Below, piece after piece: positions 36,565-49,473 of a stretch of 64,000 nt of DNA. Position numbers and translations under genes: made by a program. Position 1 is the stretch's first letter. Each line of letters starts with the position of its first letter. The notes beneath the pieces are model-generated. The model saw only the letters and a list, made by a program, of their open reading frames with translations. It was not told where the DNA came from and did not search any database. Source of the DNA: Sitta carolinensis (Eukaryota > Chordata > Aves > Passeriformes > Sittidae); contig CM063287.1 of NCBI GenBank assembly GCA_032173965.1, positions 12,281,859 to 12,345,858 on the forward strand, read 5' to 3'.

Positions 36565-39500
36565 GTTTATGTAGATGTGAAAATTGTGGTCAAAGGCATC
36601 ATAAAAGTTATAAATCAAGTTAGCTAAGGCCATAGCCTTCTTTCACCGTGGCTGTGAGCTTTAGTGTTTTCTTTTTCCTCTGTTCAGTTAATTGCTTCAT
36701 TTTCTCTGTTTTTCAAGTCATTTGGAAAGACAAAATACTCATTAAAAAATTGTAGATGTAAGAAACATTATTGGAGGTGTTTTGTCCACAAGATGATCTT
36801 GGAGCTGCTCTATTAGCTGGCAGTTTTGCTCATCTTTACTTTTACAAGTTCCTTCTCTTGGGAAATCCGTGTAAAGTCATTTGCCCTGCATAGGGAATGC
36901 AGGCTCTTGCATATTTAAAGTTCCAGTGTTGCATCAGGCATCTGTAGACTTCCCTGACAGCACCAGGCAAGTCAGTTGTCTTTTTAAGGATATGGGTTGA
37001 CATCTGTTACAGTCATTGAGTTGAACTTTTAACTCCAGCAAGCAGGAACAAGATGTTGGGCCTGAATGAACTATTTACTGAAAATACTGGAAGCTGTGAC
37101 GAGTTCGTAGGATTTTGATCAAGACCACACTTGTATGCTACTACCTGAAGGAACGGTAGATTTAATTTGCTGCCAATAAACTTGGGACTGGAAATACAAA
37201 GAAAAAAGTTTCCAAATTTTTAGGACTACCAGACTCAGAAAGGCACCTTCTAAGGAAGGTAATTATTCTAAAATGAAATCCAGTAAATTTGTTGGATAAT
37301 TGGATGAAGTGATGACTGAGATAGGAGAAATGCATGTGGTCCTGTCTAGTTCTGTGTTCCTCATTTTTAAAAGGAGTGGCACACTTAAATCCTAATTTTG
37401 TTTAATTTTTTTTATGTTCCTTCTCACAAACTATGTTTTGTTCATATTTTAAGGTCCTGAAGTTCTAACTCAATTTGGATCTGTGCACTTGACATAAGAG
37501 ACTGTCCTCAGAACTGATTTATGTCTTTGGAGTTTGCAGTGATCAAAGTAATTTTATGACCTGAAAATTAAGTGCCCTGCTATTAAGCAAAAATTGTGAT
37601 CTACCGTTATCCATAATTTTGTTTTATTCCAATTATTCCTGTGATCTTGGCATTTAATATTTAAGAGATTAACAGCCAGGAGAATACTTTGAAGCTGGCA
37701 TGTTGATTCTATGGTTTGATTATAAATTTATTATTGACAAGTCTGATTTTTGCTCCAACTGTTTTCTCACCCTCACATCTTTTTCTACAAGAGACTATAT
37801 TTTCTGTGATCTAATATCAATAGAAAAATTGCTTAGAAACTGACATATACTAATAGACATCTTTGCAAATCACTTAAAAGATTATTTTAATACTGACTGA
37901 TTTATTGAATGACAAATCATCATAACTAAATCTGCCTGCATGCCAGCTCCCCTAAGGCTTCATATGACTTGTTTGAATGGAATCCTAACAAATACTGAGG
38001 TGCTGTAGCATTTGAGGAATTTCACATTCATCTTCCCCCCACTCTGTCCCATCTCACTGAAACAATTTTCACAAGGGTAATTCTGTGCTGTAGAAATGGT
38101 AAATTTAACCTATGAAATTAATGCATCAGTGAAAAAAAGGTAAATATGTCACAGTTTGGAGATAGTGCAAGCTTTTGAATATGTTCACTTTGACATTAAT
38201 AGTTATATGTGCACACACCTGTAAAGGAGTACTTTTAATTACCATTCACATAGACCTTCCTCACAGGAAAGATAAGGGATCTATTTTATTGTAGCTGTGT
38301 TCAAATCCCTGGTTTACAATTAATACCTTGATTCTGCCTGTTGAGTAGCTCAGGAACAGATTGGCACATTTGACTTTTCGGAGGAAGTACAAAAGGTTTT
38401 GGGGCCACTAATTATGCCCAGATAAATCTTTAGATCGTTAAGCTTAGCATCATCTAATTAGGAGAGATAATACCATCTTTCATATGTAGTCTTTAGAGTC
38501 CACAGTTCATAAACGTAACTAGAGACACATATGTCCATGCGCTTCATCTTTTCTTCCCAAACCTTAATTACCCTAGTTATTGTTAGAGGTGGTTTCTGCT
38601 GCCAGCATTTTTAATTAAATTATCTTTTTCTGAAATACTTCCAAGTAAGTCAGGAAGTTGTGAAATGGAGATGCTGCTCTACATTTTACAGCTATCCTGG
38701 GTTTGAGTTAATTTATGAAGCTAAGGTATATAACAATGGGCTTATTTTCCAGAAAAAGCCTCTGATCTAAGAACTAATCTTAAGTCGGACTAAGACTTGT
38801 TAAAGGATAGTTCTGAGAAAACATGGGCTCAATCTCAGTCCAATAAATAAAGCATAGTGTTAGGATTTTGAAAGGAAGATAAGGCAACATCATTTGATCA
38901 CTATATAAATCCATGGTGTACCCAAGTCTCGGGTATATTTGCAGTTCTGATAAAGTCAAGAGTGCAACAAGCATGGAGAGCAGCAGCATAGATGAATGAA
39001 TAATTATCCAGCAGGTTTTGTATAGGGAACAAATGGATATTGTGGCATTCTGTCTTCAGTAATGTCAGTATAAGAGCAGAGCAAGGAGTGATGCAATTTG
39101 TAGAATGTGACTCAGAGATGAGTTTAGGGCTAGTCTATTCCAAGTACTGTGCTGTCATCCAAGCTTTTTTTTCTCTTTCCCTGCCTCTGTGGGGCTTGCA
39201 GAGCATGAGGGATGCCAGAAGAATGAACTTCCATCCTCATGTGCCTGTGATAGCATAAGCAGTTGAGTGGAAGCCAGTTTCCCCTCCAGTGTAATGGCAG
39301 GTTAGCAGCCTTGGAGAAAAAACTCTCCCTTTTTATTCATTTGTATCTGTGTCTAAATAAAAATGCAGAGTGATAAGAGGTGTTTCTTGTGCATTTTCCT
39401 CATTGTTCAAAATTAATTTCAATGGCAATATTTTTTTTTCTTTTCTGCTTGCCTCCATTTCTTTCTGATGTATTAATAAAATTTATGCCATGCATGTAAA

Positions 39501-40560
39501 ACAGGTAGTTTTGATGATAGAGCAAATATTTAGAGTTTATTTCCAAAAGAGGTACAATATAAACTGCTGTAATGGTGTAGTACTACCACTGTCTGTCAGC
39601 CCCAGCTTTGTCCCCTCAAAGGAACAAATCCTTATTAAATTGTCATGGTCTTTCTCTGTATTTCTTTTCTCTTTGCTCTTGGCCAATGACAGAGATTTTA
39701 GTGTGTAAATAAAAGCATCCTTCATCTGCCCACTCCCTGTGCCCAGCAAACTCTCTGAACAGAGCTACAGTCCTGTGTCTGAACAATTATTTATGGAGAT
39801 TCAGTGCCTGTTGTGCCAAGCACGGAACAACAGTGTCACTTAGGCATTGGACAGAAACCAGTAACACAGATATATGTGACAGTCCTTGGCAAGTCTCCCA
39901 CTTGACCAGTCATGATAACAGAAAGGAATAAAACACAGAATCAAAACCCCTTTTTACAAAATTATTTTTAAAGTGTCAGTTTGCATAGTGCACTTAGTAA
40001 TTTGACATTTGATGCCATGACAGGATTATGGTTTGTAAAATCAAGTCATTTTTTTTTAACCTATCCTAGTACCATAATGAAGCTTCAGAGTTTTTCTTTA
40101 GTGCTTTAAAAATGTATTTTCCTCCGCTCCTCACTGCACAAATGTTTGGGTTTTGTTCTGGTTTGGTTTTATGAAGTGTTTTTTAATGGAACACAGCAGC
40201 TTGCATGCAGGCAACAGGCTATGACTCTGAGAAGATGCTCCATAATAGTTTTTATTATGAGTTTTTAAGAGAAAGGCATTGCATACTTTTCTTTTAAAGG
40301 ATACTGAGTTCCTAATTAGGTGAATTTTTGAACGGAAAAAACCTTCCTTCTTTTCACGTGTATACATTTCTTCTTTCCACAGACCTCTTTGCATTGCTTT
40401 GATTACAGCTGTCAATCTTGTAGCCTCTTCTTTCCACATTGCGTATTAGCACCTTTCTCTTTTAATAGACTATTACTTTTCCAGCTGTTCAGTTCTTTGC
40501 AAATGGTATCAGTTTTTCATAAAAAGTGGTTTTTCTTACTCTTGTGATACATATTGCTGT

Positions 40561-40745
40561 TCATAGAAGCATGGAATGGTTTGGATTGGAAGGAACAATA
40601 AAGATCATCTAGTTTGAAGCCCATGCCATGGACAGCAATCTGTAATGAGCACCACCACTGGCCCTACAGTTTTATGCCTTTCCTTGTAGCCACCAGGTCG
40701 TCATAGATCTCTCTCCACCAAGTTGTCCAACTTTGACTTCAACCT
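40561..40745 (-). mobile_element. CR1-type LINE 3'-end fragment
   Basis: On the + strand it reads TCATAGAAGCATGGAATGG, then TTTGG.TTGGAAGG, AAGATCATCTAGTTT and GCCATGG. This is the reverse complement of the well known CR1 3' end, in which octamer repeats like ATTCTATG close the element. The match is clear for about the first 80 bases and weak after about 40640, so the left part of the copy is diverged or truncated. CR1 is the dominant LINE of birds and reptiles, which supports the avian assignment. Only the 3' tail is here and it has no coding capacity. Confidence 0.8.
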
Positions 40746-41150
40746 ATCCTTAATTAACATTTTTTTAGCTTATCAGCCTGACAGGCTATTTACAGATAGT
40801 TTTCACTAGTTGCATTTCAAGTTGCTTGTTCTGAGAGCCTTAATTCTTACTGCAAAGCAAACATTTCCACCCTCCCATCAGATTCCTTCCCAACAATGTT
40901 AGTCTTTCACTCCTCGTTTTCATGTTGGCCATTTTAACAAGTGTCCTTTCATGTTGTTGTGATTTCAGTTTATTGCTTCATACTTTCATACATTGCTGGA
41001 TGTAACAAAGTAATTATTTCTGATATTCACAGGAGCTGCTCAGTTGCAGGTGTGGCTTATGATGCTCTTTCAGTCAAAGATAAACACTCTGTCCTTGTCT
41101 GAAAGAGTTATTTCTTTACCCTGACAGCCTATTGTATTTTTGTATTTCTT

Positions 41151-41153
<3 letters not shown>

Positions 41154-41182
<29 letters not shown>
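41154..41182 (+). repeat. Poly-T tract (29 nt)
   Basis: This is the longest uninterrupted homopolymer of the window, in intron 2. No retrotransposon body is evident beside it. Confidence 0.85.
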
Positions 41183-41185
<3 letters not shown>

Positions 41186-43790
41186 CACATAATGTTTATA
41201 TTTGCTAAATGCACCTCAACAATTAACACCAAGGAAAAAGTGATAATATTATACTTGCTGAAAGGCCGTGAATGAATAAGGGAAGGTAGTAGGAACACTA
41301 CCAGGACACCACATCATAGTCTTTTTCTGGACAAGCAGTAATTGTCTTCGATGTTCTGCCTCCTCACCAATCACTCTTTGTTTTCAGACCTTGTTTTCCT
41401 GTAGAATTTGGCCTCAGTGATTGAATTAAAACTCTTCATCTAGATTTATTTCCTATGTAGTAAACTACCCATTTAGTTTGCTGGAAACAAGGATTTTGAC
41501 TTGGAAATAAACACTGATCCACACACTTAAAGTAAACTTCACTCTCTGATTTTACTGTTTGTGAATCATGTAATTGTCTCTAGGATTGATCCTTAATCTC
41601 TAGGTGATTATCAGTCTGCTTGTTAATAAACATTTCCTAAGTAGTAAGCATTCTGAATAACTTGTGCTATTGCTGTCTTTGGTGTCCATTTCCAGGCAGC
41701 TGCAGTTTGACAGTAGTTGTGCACAGGGTTCTTTGAACTGGTTTCTCTCCAAAGGTACTTGAGTTTACTCCATGGACATCATGCCCTGTTTCAAAAACAA
41801 GGACTATTGATATCTCACCATATCAATAAAAAGGTTAAATTTCTCATTTATGCTGATGCAGTCTTTAATAAGGGACAGTGGAGTTTTCGTGGTGAGAGAA
41901 CCACTAATAAAAGAACTGATCACTTCATGGTATTTTGTTTGTTATAGTATCTTCTTAACATTTGGCTCCATGTAGGAATTTCTGAAGATTTGGTTGGTCT
42001 CCAGTGATTTGAATGGAAAGAATGTATGTGAATACCCATCTCCTGTCCCCCAGGCAGCTCCTCTGGATTGTGGTGTCTTGCAGTGCTCCTTGAGACCCTT
42101 TATCAGTCGGTGCATTTCTGAAATCCCTTTGGTGGCAGTGCTTTTCTTCTGGAGCTGTGAAGTTGATGTGGTGAGTCAGTGCTCACAACTCCTACAGGAG
42201 ATGTGAAGGATGGAGTGCTGGAGGAGTCTCATCCCCTTGGCTGGCGTGCAGCTGCTGACCATAGTCACTGCCCCCTTCGGGTTCAGTGTGGACACTTCAA
42301 TGGGGGCTATATTTTCAGTACACAGTTTTAAGCTGACAAAGTTAGGGTTTGAGCCAGGGAGTTCCTGTAAATTCAAACCCAGAATCTTCAGCTGTACATG
42401 CCTTGGTCATGGTAACATATTTTACTCTCAGTTGTATTTTGGCTTAGCAAAATTCTGCAAGGACTTCTCAAACTGATGCGTCTGCCTCTCACCTGCTTCC
42501 CCCCTTCTCCTCTGCTGTTGTTTAGTATTAAGTTGTAGATTTTTTTTTTCATGTTGACCTTTCTAGAACCACTGTTTAGTTGTTTATGTAGTCTTAAACT
42601 TACTGAAGTTGAAAGTTTATTTTAGATGCTGCTGGCTTTGTTTGGGTTTTCATATTCTGAATTGAAAAAAATATACTGAAATGCTACCCATCCTTTTGTC
42701 CTTGCATGTTAGATGATTGTCACTGCTTTCATAATCTATTAGATTTTCTGTCCATCAGATGAAACTTTCTACAGTTCATTATTCTACATTTCATTTTTCT
42801 TTCCTTGGTGTACTGCTTGTTTTTTCTAATGTTTTATTTCACCTGCATGCAATTCTATTCTGTGTTCTCTACTGTGTGTTTCAAGATCACTTCAAAAGAT
42901 ACATCTGAAGAAATGCATCTAAATGATAACTACAAATGTGAACCTTTCTATTGCTCAAATTATTGGAAGAAAGCAAATATTTTAGAATGCATTTTCCTAC
43001 ATCAGGCATAAGTCTTTACTCTTGACACCGTCCTTAGCTTGGGGAGAAATCCTGTTGATCATGCTTTGCAATACATCTTGCAAGTATTTTTTAATTTTCT
43101 GTCAAGATTTATGAGGCCATGAAGAAATAGTAACCTGAATATCTCTGTTGATTTTTTTTATGAAAGAAAACAATAGAAAAGGCTTGACTGTACAATGAGT
43201 ATTCTCCTGTTTGATTTCAAGCAGGAAGGAACACAAATTTATGAGTCTAAGAAAAATCATTGTAGAATGAAGGCATTCTGTAAGCTTGTGACAGATTGCC
43301 TTCTGAATTAGTTGTCATACAAGTGTATTTCTCAAAGACCAAGGAGTTTATTGTAACAAAATATGTTAATGATATTTCTGAAAATTGGCTGTTTATGCAT
43401 TGGTACCTATTTTCTTATCTCAACATAATATTCATTTGACATTATGGTACATTTTGCTCAGGGTAATAAGTTTTCTAGCCCTGTTTTGGTTAAAATGTTC
43501 TGTTATTCTTCAAAAAATATGCTACCCTGTCCCCACATATGAAGTTAACTTCTGAAGCAGTAGTTTTCCTGTGGACATAATATCTCTTCGGTCATTGTTG
43601 ATTAGAGCAAGCATCAAGAATTATATACAGTATGTGCTACAGTAATGATCTTTGTGGTTTCTGTGGAGTCCAGCATTTGGAAGATACCATTGCTCCAGCT
43701 TCTGTTTCAAAGGCTTTTCTTTTACACAACCAATGTGATAAAACTCCTGCAAGAGCTCGCTTTGGATGAAGCCAGAGTGCGCTCAGGACT

Positions 43791-44526
43791 TGCTGGCAGT
43801 GCTGTGTTCCAGGTGCAGTGCTCTCTCTGCTCTGCACATCCCTGCTGTGCTGGCAGTGCTGTGTTCCAGGTGCAGTGCTCTCTCTGCTCTGCACATCCCT
43901 GCCGTGCTGGCAGTGCTGTGTTCCAGGTGCAGTGCTCTCTCTGCTCTGCACATCCCTGCCGTGCTGGCAGTGCTGTGTTCCAGGTGCAGTGCTCTCTCTG
44001 CTCTGCACATCCCTGCTGTGCTGGCAGTGCTGTGTTCCAGGTGCAGTGCTCTCTCTGCTCTGCACATCCCTGCTGTGCTGGCAGTGCTGTGTTCCAGGTG
44101 CAGTGCTCTCTCTGCTCTGCACATCCCTGCCGTGCTGGCAGTGCTGTGTTCCAGGTGCAGTGCTCTCTCTGCTCTGCACATCCCTGCTGTGCTGGCAGTG
44201 CTGTGTTCCAGGTGCAGTGCTCTCTCTGCTCTGCACATCCCTGCTGTGCTGGCAGTGCTGTGTTCCAGGTGCAGTGCTCTCTCTGCTCTGCACATCCCCT
44301 GCTGTGCTGGCAGTGCTGTGTTCCAGGTGCAGTGCTCTCTCTGCTCTGCACATCCCTGCTGTGCTGGCAGTGCTGTGTTCCAGGTGCAGTGCTCTCTCTG
44401 CTCTGCACATCCCTGCTGTGCTGGCAGTGCTGTGTTCCAGGTGCAGTGCTCTCTCTGCTCTGCACATCCCTGCTGTGCTGGCAGTGCTGTGTTCCAGGTG
44501 CAGTGCTCTCTCTGCTCTGCACATCC
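43791..44526. repeat. 57-bp minisatellite, 12.9 copies
   Basis: A 57-nt unit beginning TGCTGGCAGTGCTGTGTTCC is repeated 12 full times plus 51 nt. Total length is 736 nt = 12 x 57 + 51 + 1, the extra base being a C inserted near 44299 in unit 9. The main variation is CTGTGC versus CCGTGC at the unit junction (junctions 2, 3 and 6 carry CCG). Each unit has one CAGGTG E-box within TTCCAGGTGCAGTGC. Because 57 = 3 x 19 and the unit lacks stops, all six frames stay open over most of the array. These frames encode meaningless 19-residue repeats on both strands. It is far richer in GC than the intron around it. Near-identical units point to recent expansion. Confidence 0.97.
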
Positions 44527-47500
44527 TGCCATGCCAGTGACTGCCCTTGCACTCAGGAGTGCTGCTCACCTGGGGGCTGGCCAGGGAGAGACCTCCAGGT
44601 GGCCAAGCCCTCAGAACCTAAGTGCAGCTCATGTCAGCAATGAGTTGTGAGGCTTGTCAAAGCAGATGAGTGAGTTACACTTGGCAGGACATGCAATAAA
44701 TGTCTCTTCTGGAATCCAGGTTGTCTGAGAAAGAGGGTGAGTTACTGAAAGGTGGCATAATTTGGATAATGGAGATTTAGCCTTCAGGCTTGTGCAATTT
44801 AAGATCTGTTTGACTGGTTGAAGTACAAAAAGGAAGTACTTTTGTGTAAAATATGCTGTCAGATGGAAAAGAATATGAAGCTGGAAGTACAGGTCACTTT
44901 CCTTCTGCTGCATCAAGATGTCAGATACAATAAAAGGATTTTAGCATTCAGCTGTAAAAGCTCCTTTAAAAGGAACCAAGGGTGGAATTTTTCTGGTGAT
45001 AAAGGACTTTATTGCATGTGTATGCTTATTTTTTAAGAAATCTGATTTAAGCTTTATAAAACCTTTTGTACAACTATTGAAAATGTTAGGAAATCAAGCA
45101 GAGGTAAATTTTGAGTCTTTTTCAAAGGATAGGAGGGAAGAACTGGATTATATTGGTCTGTATTTTTACAGCACTGAACAGGTGTACATCTCGTGGCTGA
45201 TATTATGTGTCAAAAATATCATGCATTAGAGATGAAAGTATCTGTTGATGTACTTGTAAAAATTGACACATTAATGAAAAATAACCCCTTTTGGTACTAA
45301 GACAAATGGTCTCACAATCATGAAAAAAGCTTCTTTCCTAAGGCTAATTAGCCCGTCTTTATTTAAAGCAGACCTTTCTTGGCGCCGTTTTGAGACTGTG
45401 CACAAATGTTCTTGCCTGAAGAAGATTGTCACTTGGATGCTGTTAAAGCTGTCGGGGGAGGCTGAGGAGCAGAGGTGGATCTCTGGCCTGCTTTTACTGT
45501 GCTTAACGACCCCCAGGGCAGCTGTTGGGTGCCTGGCTAGGTCTTGTATAGCAGACATTGTCCGTGGCACTGCTGCTGTGTTAGCACTGATAGCAGTGAT
45601 GGACATTGCTCATCCAGGGCCCTTTCCTCCCTGTAAAGCACAGCAGCCTTCCTGATTCATTTCCTCCTTCCTCCTGACCTCTGGCATCCTGTTCAGCTGT
45701 TGTGCTTGCAAGCAGCCCCAGGATGACATGAGCTTTTGAACCTCTCGGTAAGGATGGGAAGGGGATTTTTTCCATGTTACACATCCTCTGATGTGTCAGC
45801 TCAAGTGAGATGATGTGCAAGTTGCCACTGAATTTATCAAAGACCGTGCAGCTTCACAGTACCTGAATTTGATTTGTCTGCCTTTACCTTTTATTTTATG
45901 AAGTTCTTTTTTCATTGATGTGTCCAAACTCTTTCAAATTAATACATATTCTGACTTTTTTTGTCTATTTAGTTGTTTCCCTCATTTACTCTCTATATCC
46001 CCTGTATCATGTATGTTATTACTGGTTTCTTGCTGTAAAAATATGTAGAATATTTCTCAGCCAAAAGAAGGGGTAACTCCATTTTGGAAGTGTGAAATCC
46101 TTAGTCTTTACGGATCAAGGGGCTTTGTCTGGATGCAGGAGTGAAACAAAGCAGTAGGAAAAGCAGCCTCCATTGAGAATTTTTCAGAGTGATGTGAGTT
46201 TGTGTCTTTTCCCAGAATGCACGCTCTTCCTGCTGTTTTTTACTTCTTCAGTTTGCTGTTAGAGCATTTGCATACATTATTAGGCAATAGATTTAAAAGA
46301 ACAGGATATGCTTATAAATTCTCATTACAGTAGCAGCTGGAAGGTGTAAAAACAGGGATCCTATTATTGTAGATGTTGTACACGTGATAGTTCTGATGCT
46401 GCAGGTATTTCGATGTGGGAACTTCAAAGCACAGGTAGTTATGCTGAAAAGTTGAAGGGGGTTTTTACATTCTGCCATACCTTCATAATCTGACTTTAGG
46501 GATAAAAAGCCAATCCTTGCAATTCATTAACATTTGATCCAGTGAAATAATTTTGAGTTTCTTTCTTTGAAAAGACAGTGAGTGGAGTGCATTGTTTTTC
46601 TATTCTTTCATTGCTTAATTAACTAAAAAAAGGCCTAGTAAAGGTACATCCTAGCAAGTTATTACGTATGTCAGCAACTTGTTTCAGTTGTTTTTCTACC
46701 CAAAATCTTTAGTAATAGCCTGCAAAATAAATCACCTGTATAGGTTTAAGCCTTTAACTTTCACATCAGTGACCTGTATCTTTTAGTCTGCTCTCGTATG
46801 TTTGAGAGACACATGAGCAAAACTACATTTACAACTTCATTTTAAATGAGCAGAACTAAAATTAGAGTTGAGTTACTTGTTAGCAATTGTTAGGAAGTGA
46901 TATACCAGACCCTCTTCTCTTGGGAGGGAGACATGGTTGTGCTCTCACAGTTGTCTGAGAGGACAGTAGCCATCATTGTTCAGCTCTGATATTAGGAAAG
47001 CCGAGAATTAAGAAGTCCCACAAAACTCTTTAATGTGTGGCTGCCCCTTAGAGGACATTTGATGTGTAGTCCAGTTGCAGTGGTTGTCATGTGCTTTTGT
47101 TAGCCAATGTTGTCAAAAAACGAGGCCCGGTATTCACGATTTGCTGGTAAGCGAAACCCTTAATGTCACATACTAGACTGAAAAATTGGTACATGTGAAA
47201 GCATAGAATTTCATTAAAAGAAGATATTGTCTGTAGTCCATGGCAGAATAGTATTTCTGTGCTCCTAGAAAAAGGAAAAGAGCCCTGTGCTGTAGCACTT
47301 TCTTTGCTATCACTGGAATATGTTGATGTAGGTGAATTTTACTCTTTTGTTTTGTTTTGTTTTTTATTTTTTAATCATGGGCTTGGTTCTTTTTTTTAAG
47401 TAACTTATTTTACCTGTGATATCTGTCAGTATGTCAGTTTCTGAGGTCTTTGCAGTTGTTACTGCTAATTTGCCTTGCCTTTTAAACTGCTTGTAAGTTC

Positions 47501-47751
47501 CTGAGGAAGCAAGGAACCTACCCAGGCCAACTGAACTTTCAGCACAGGACTTTCTGCTAGCATGAGATCTGACTGGAGTTATTCTTCTTTCACCTCAATG
47601 ATGAAAACTTACATTAATTGCTTCATTTTTGAACAGGATCCTGCAGACAGAAATACAGGATTTTTTTTTAAATTAGTGTTAACTTCTTTAGTAAAGTTGT
47701 ATTGTCCTTTTGAGGCATTTGCTCACTGCCAAGTATTTCTCTCTTCATCAG

Positions 47752-47917
47752 GTACGACTGGTAAAGCATCATCTCCACCACCCGTGATAGACACGAGACA
47801 AATGAGTGAGAAGCTGGAGACTATTTTATATCAGCTCCGTCAGGTGACTCGAGAGAGGGATGAGCTGCGCAAGCAACTTGCCCTTTCATCTCCCGGCTCA
47901 ACCTTCGATGACTGCAG
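47752..47917 (+). CDS. DLG5: DLG5 coding exon 3 (Takusan-like segment)
   Basis: This 166-nt exon encodes residues 124-179: TTGKASSPPP, then MSEKLETILYQLRQVTRERDELRKQLALSS and the SFDDC end. It enters in phase 1 (GT completes Gly) and leaves in phase 2 with AG. The acceptor is CTCTTCATCAG; the donor is CAG/GTAAAC at 47918. The family counterpart in human is TTGKAPSPPP followed by VNEKVENLSIQLRLMTRERNELRKRLAF, so the central heptad-patterned helix is kept while the Pro-rich lead-in and the exon end differ. This part falls in the Takusan-like domain of DLG5, which begins its coiled coil. In-frame sequence upstream of the acceptor, open from about 47562, is intron. Confidence 0.95.
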
Positions 47918-49467
47918 GTAAACAGAAAGCAAATGAGGCATTTTCATTTACTCTTCAGTAGTGTTTGCAAGTGTCTTGACACTTGCTTGCCTGGAAAGCA
48001 CTAAGGAGCTTGCAATGTATATATGTTGCTTGTAAGCTACTTGCATCCTGGTGAAGTAGCCACATCCATGTCTCAGAGCTTCCTGCTGAGTGCCTATTCC
48101 CACTGAGTCCAGCAGTTTTTCTGTGGTACTGAGGGACAGGGTTTCATCTCTGTGTTGAGAAAAGAAAATGAAGTTGCTTAGGCTTCATGGGCTTTGTTGT
48201 GGGAAGAGAAAGCAGACAGTGGATGAAGTATTTGGTGTTTTGAAAACAAGAAAGAAGAAAGGGAAATAGCTCTGAATACTTGGCTGGAGAACAGATATGA
48301 GGAGAGAAAAAATCTCAGCTATTCCTGTGCTTCTGCAAGGAGAGAGAGGTTCGGATTTCTGCTGAGTGGAGTAAGTGTTTTTTGAAAGATCAGCTTTCTG
48401 GTATGCATATGTTGGGGAACTTGTAGAAGAAATGTGTTGGGAATAAGGAATTCTCCTCCATTGAACACGCTTTTAAAGTCGTTTAACAGCCATCAGGCTT
48501 GTCTAGCTCATTCTAATTTGGGAGCCGACATGTAAAGAGGAAGACAGTACTCTGAGTTAGTTTTTTTGGGTAATAATAAGGGTTTTTTGGGTAGGCAATA
48601 GAATTAGGTTTTTTTGAAGAGTTAAGGGTCTGATAATGTTTAAATGTATCTCGGTGCACTGAGCACTTTTTTGCCTGTACATGTATAGAGCCTTGGAAAA
48701 ATATTCTATGTCACTGAATCTGAAATAAGAGCAAAGAACAGATTTTCTGGGAGATGTTGCCATCATTCTTTTCTGAATTTTAATGTTTTGTTGTTGTTGT
48801 TTGTTACTTAATCAGCTGTGTCTGCATGTGGTCAAGTGGTTATTTAAACATTTTGTCTGGATGAGAAGGTTAAGATTTGAACCAGTGAACTGGCATTGAG
48901 AGAATCTGGAGATTTTATAAACTCAGTACCTTCTCATCTTAATGCTCCTTTCTTCCCTCTTTGAGTTATAAGGGCTCCTTTAAGAACACAATTTTCTGTG
49001 TAACCATCTCAAGGCATTGTGGGGATAAGAAAGGAAAAGATTGTCAAATGTCAACATCTTTTGCACAGCTTCCAGTTACTTAGTTAAATAGAAGGATTTC
49101 TTCTTTGAAGTTACTAGAGCTTAGGCATAGAGGATTTTATAGCTCACAATAATCTGCATAATCCAGGATGCTATTAATAAAGTTCTGATGAGCTGTCCTC
49201 TAGACTGCCCTAGTTTTCTCTTTGACAAATCAATCCTTTGCTTTCAGTGTAGGATTTGTATATTGTATAAAACATGAATGTTTATGGCTTCAACAACAAC
49301 CCATCAAAATAAACCTTGTATTTGAGCAGTCCCTGGACAGTACATTAGATGGAAGATTATGGCTTCCAAATAATAAAATATTTGAAGAGTGGGAAATGAA
49401 TGAAGATTATTAGTTGACATTCTTTTCCTTCAGTGTAAAAGCAATGTACTGCTCCCATCTGCATACA

Positions 49468-49473
49468 CATTCA
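49468..49473 (+). repeat. Target-site duplication, left copy (CATTCA)
   Basis: CATTCA immediately precedes the TGTAGT start of the LTR and is repeated exactly at 49814-49819 after its ACA end. A 6-bp duplication is typical of class II (ERVK-like) retroviral integration. Confidence 0.85.

Larger units (their letters stand above)
35894..47751 (+). other. DLG5 intron 2 (11.9 kb)
   Basis: The intron runs from GTGAGT at 35894 to the CTCTTCATCAG acceptor at 47751. It contains a decayed antisense LTR (35984-36274), an (AT)24 tract (36511-36558), a CR1 tail fragment (40561-40745), a 29-nt T tract (41154-41182) and the 57-bp minisatellite (43791-44526). The remainder is AT-rich with nothing recognised, except slightly GC-richer DNA at about 45400-45750 that has no clear identity. 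Confidence 0.9.

Noticed and set aside
43637..44650. Long overlapping ORFs (up to 332 codons) on both strands
   Set aside because: They are produced by the 57-bp minisatellite, whose unit is a multiple of three without stops. The encoded peptides are pure 19-residue repeats in every frame and show no gene features.
47562..47751. Coding extension upstream of exon 3
   Set aside because: The open frame crosses a clear CTCTTCATCAG acceptor, and the upstream residues do not resemble DLG5. The phase with exon 2 is satisfied only by splicing at 47752.
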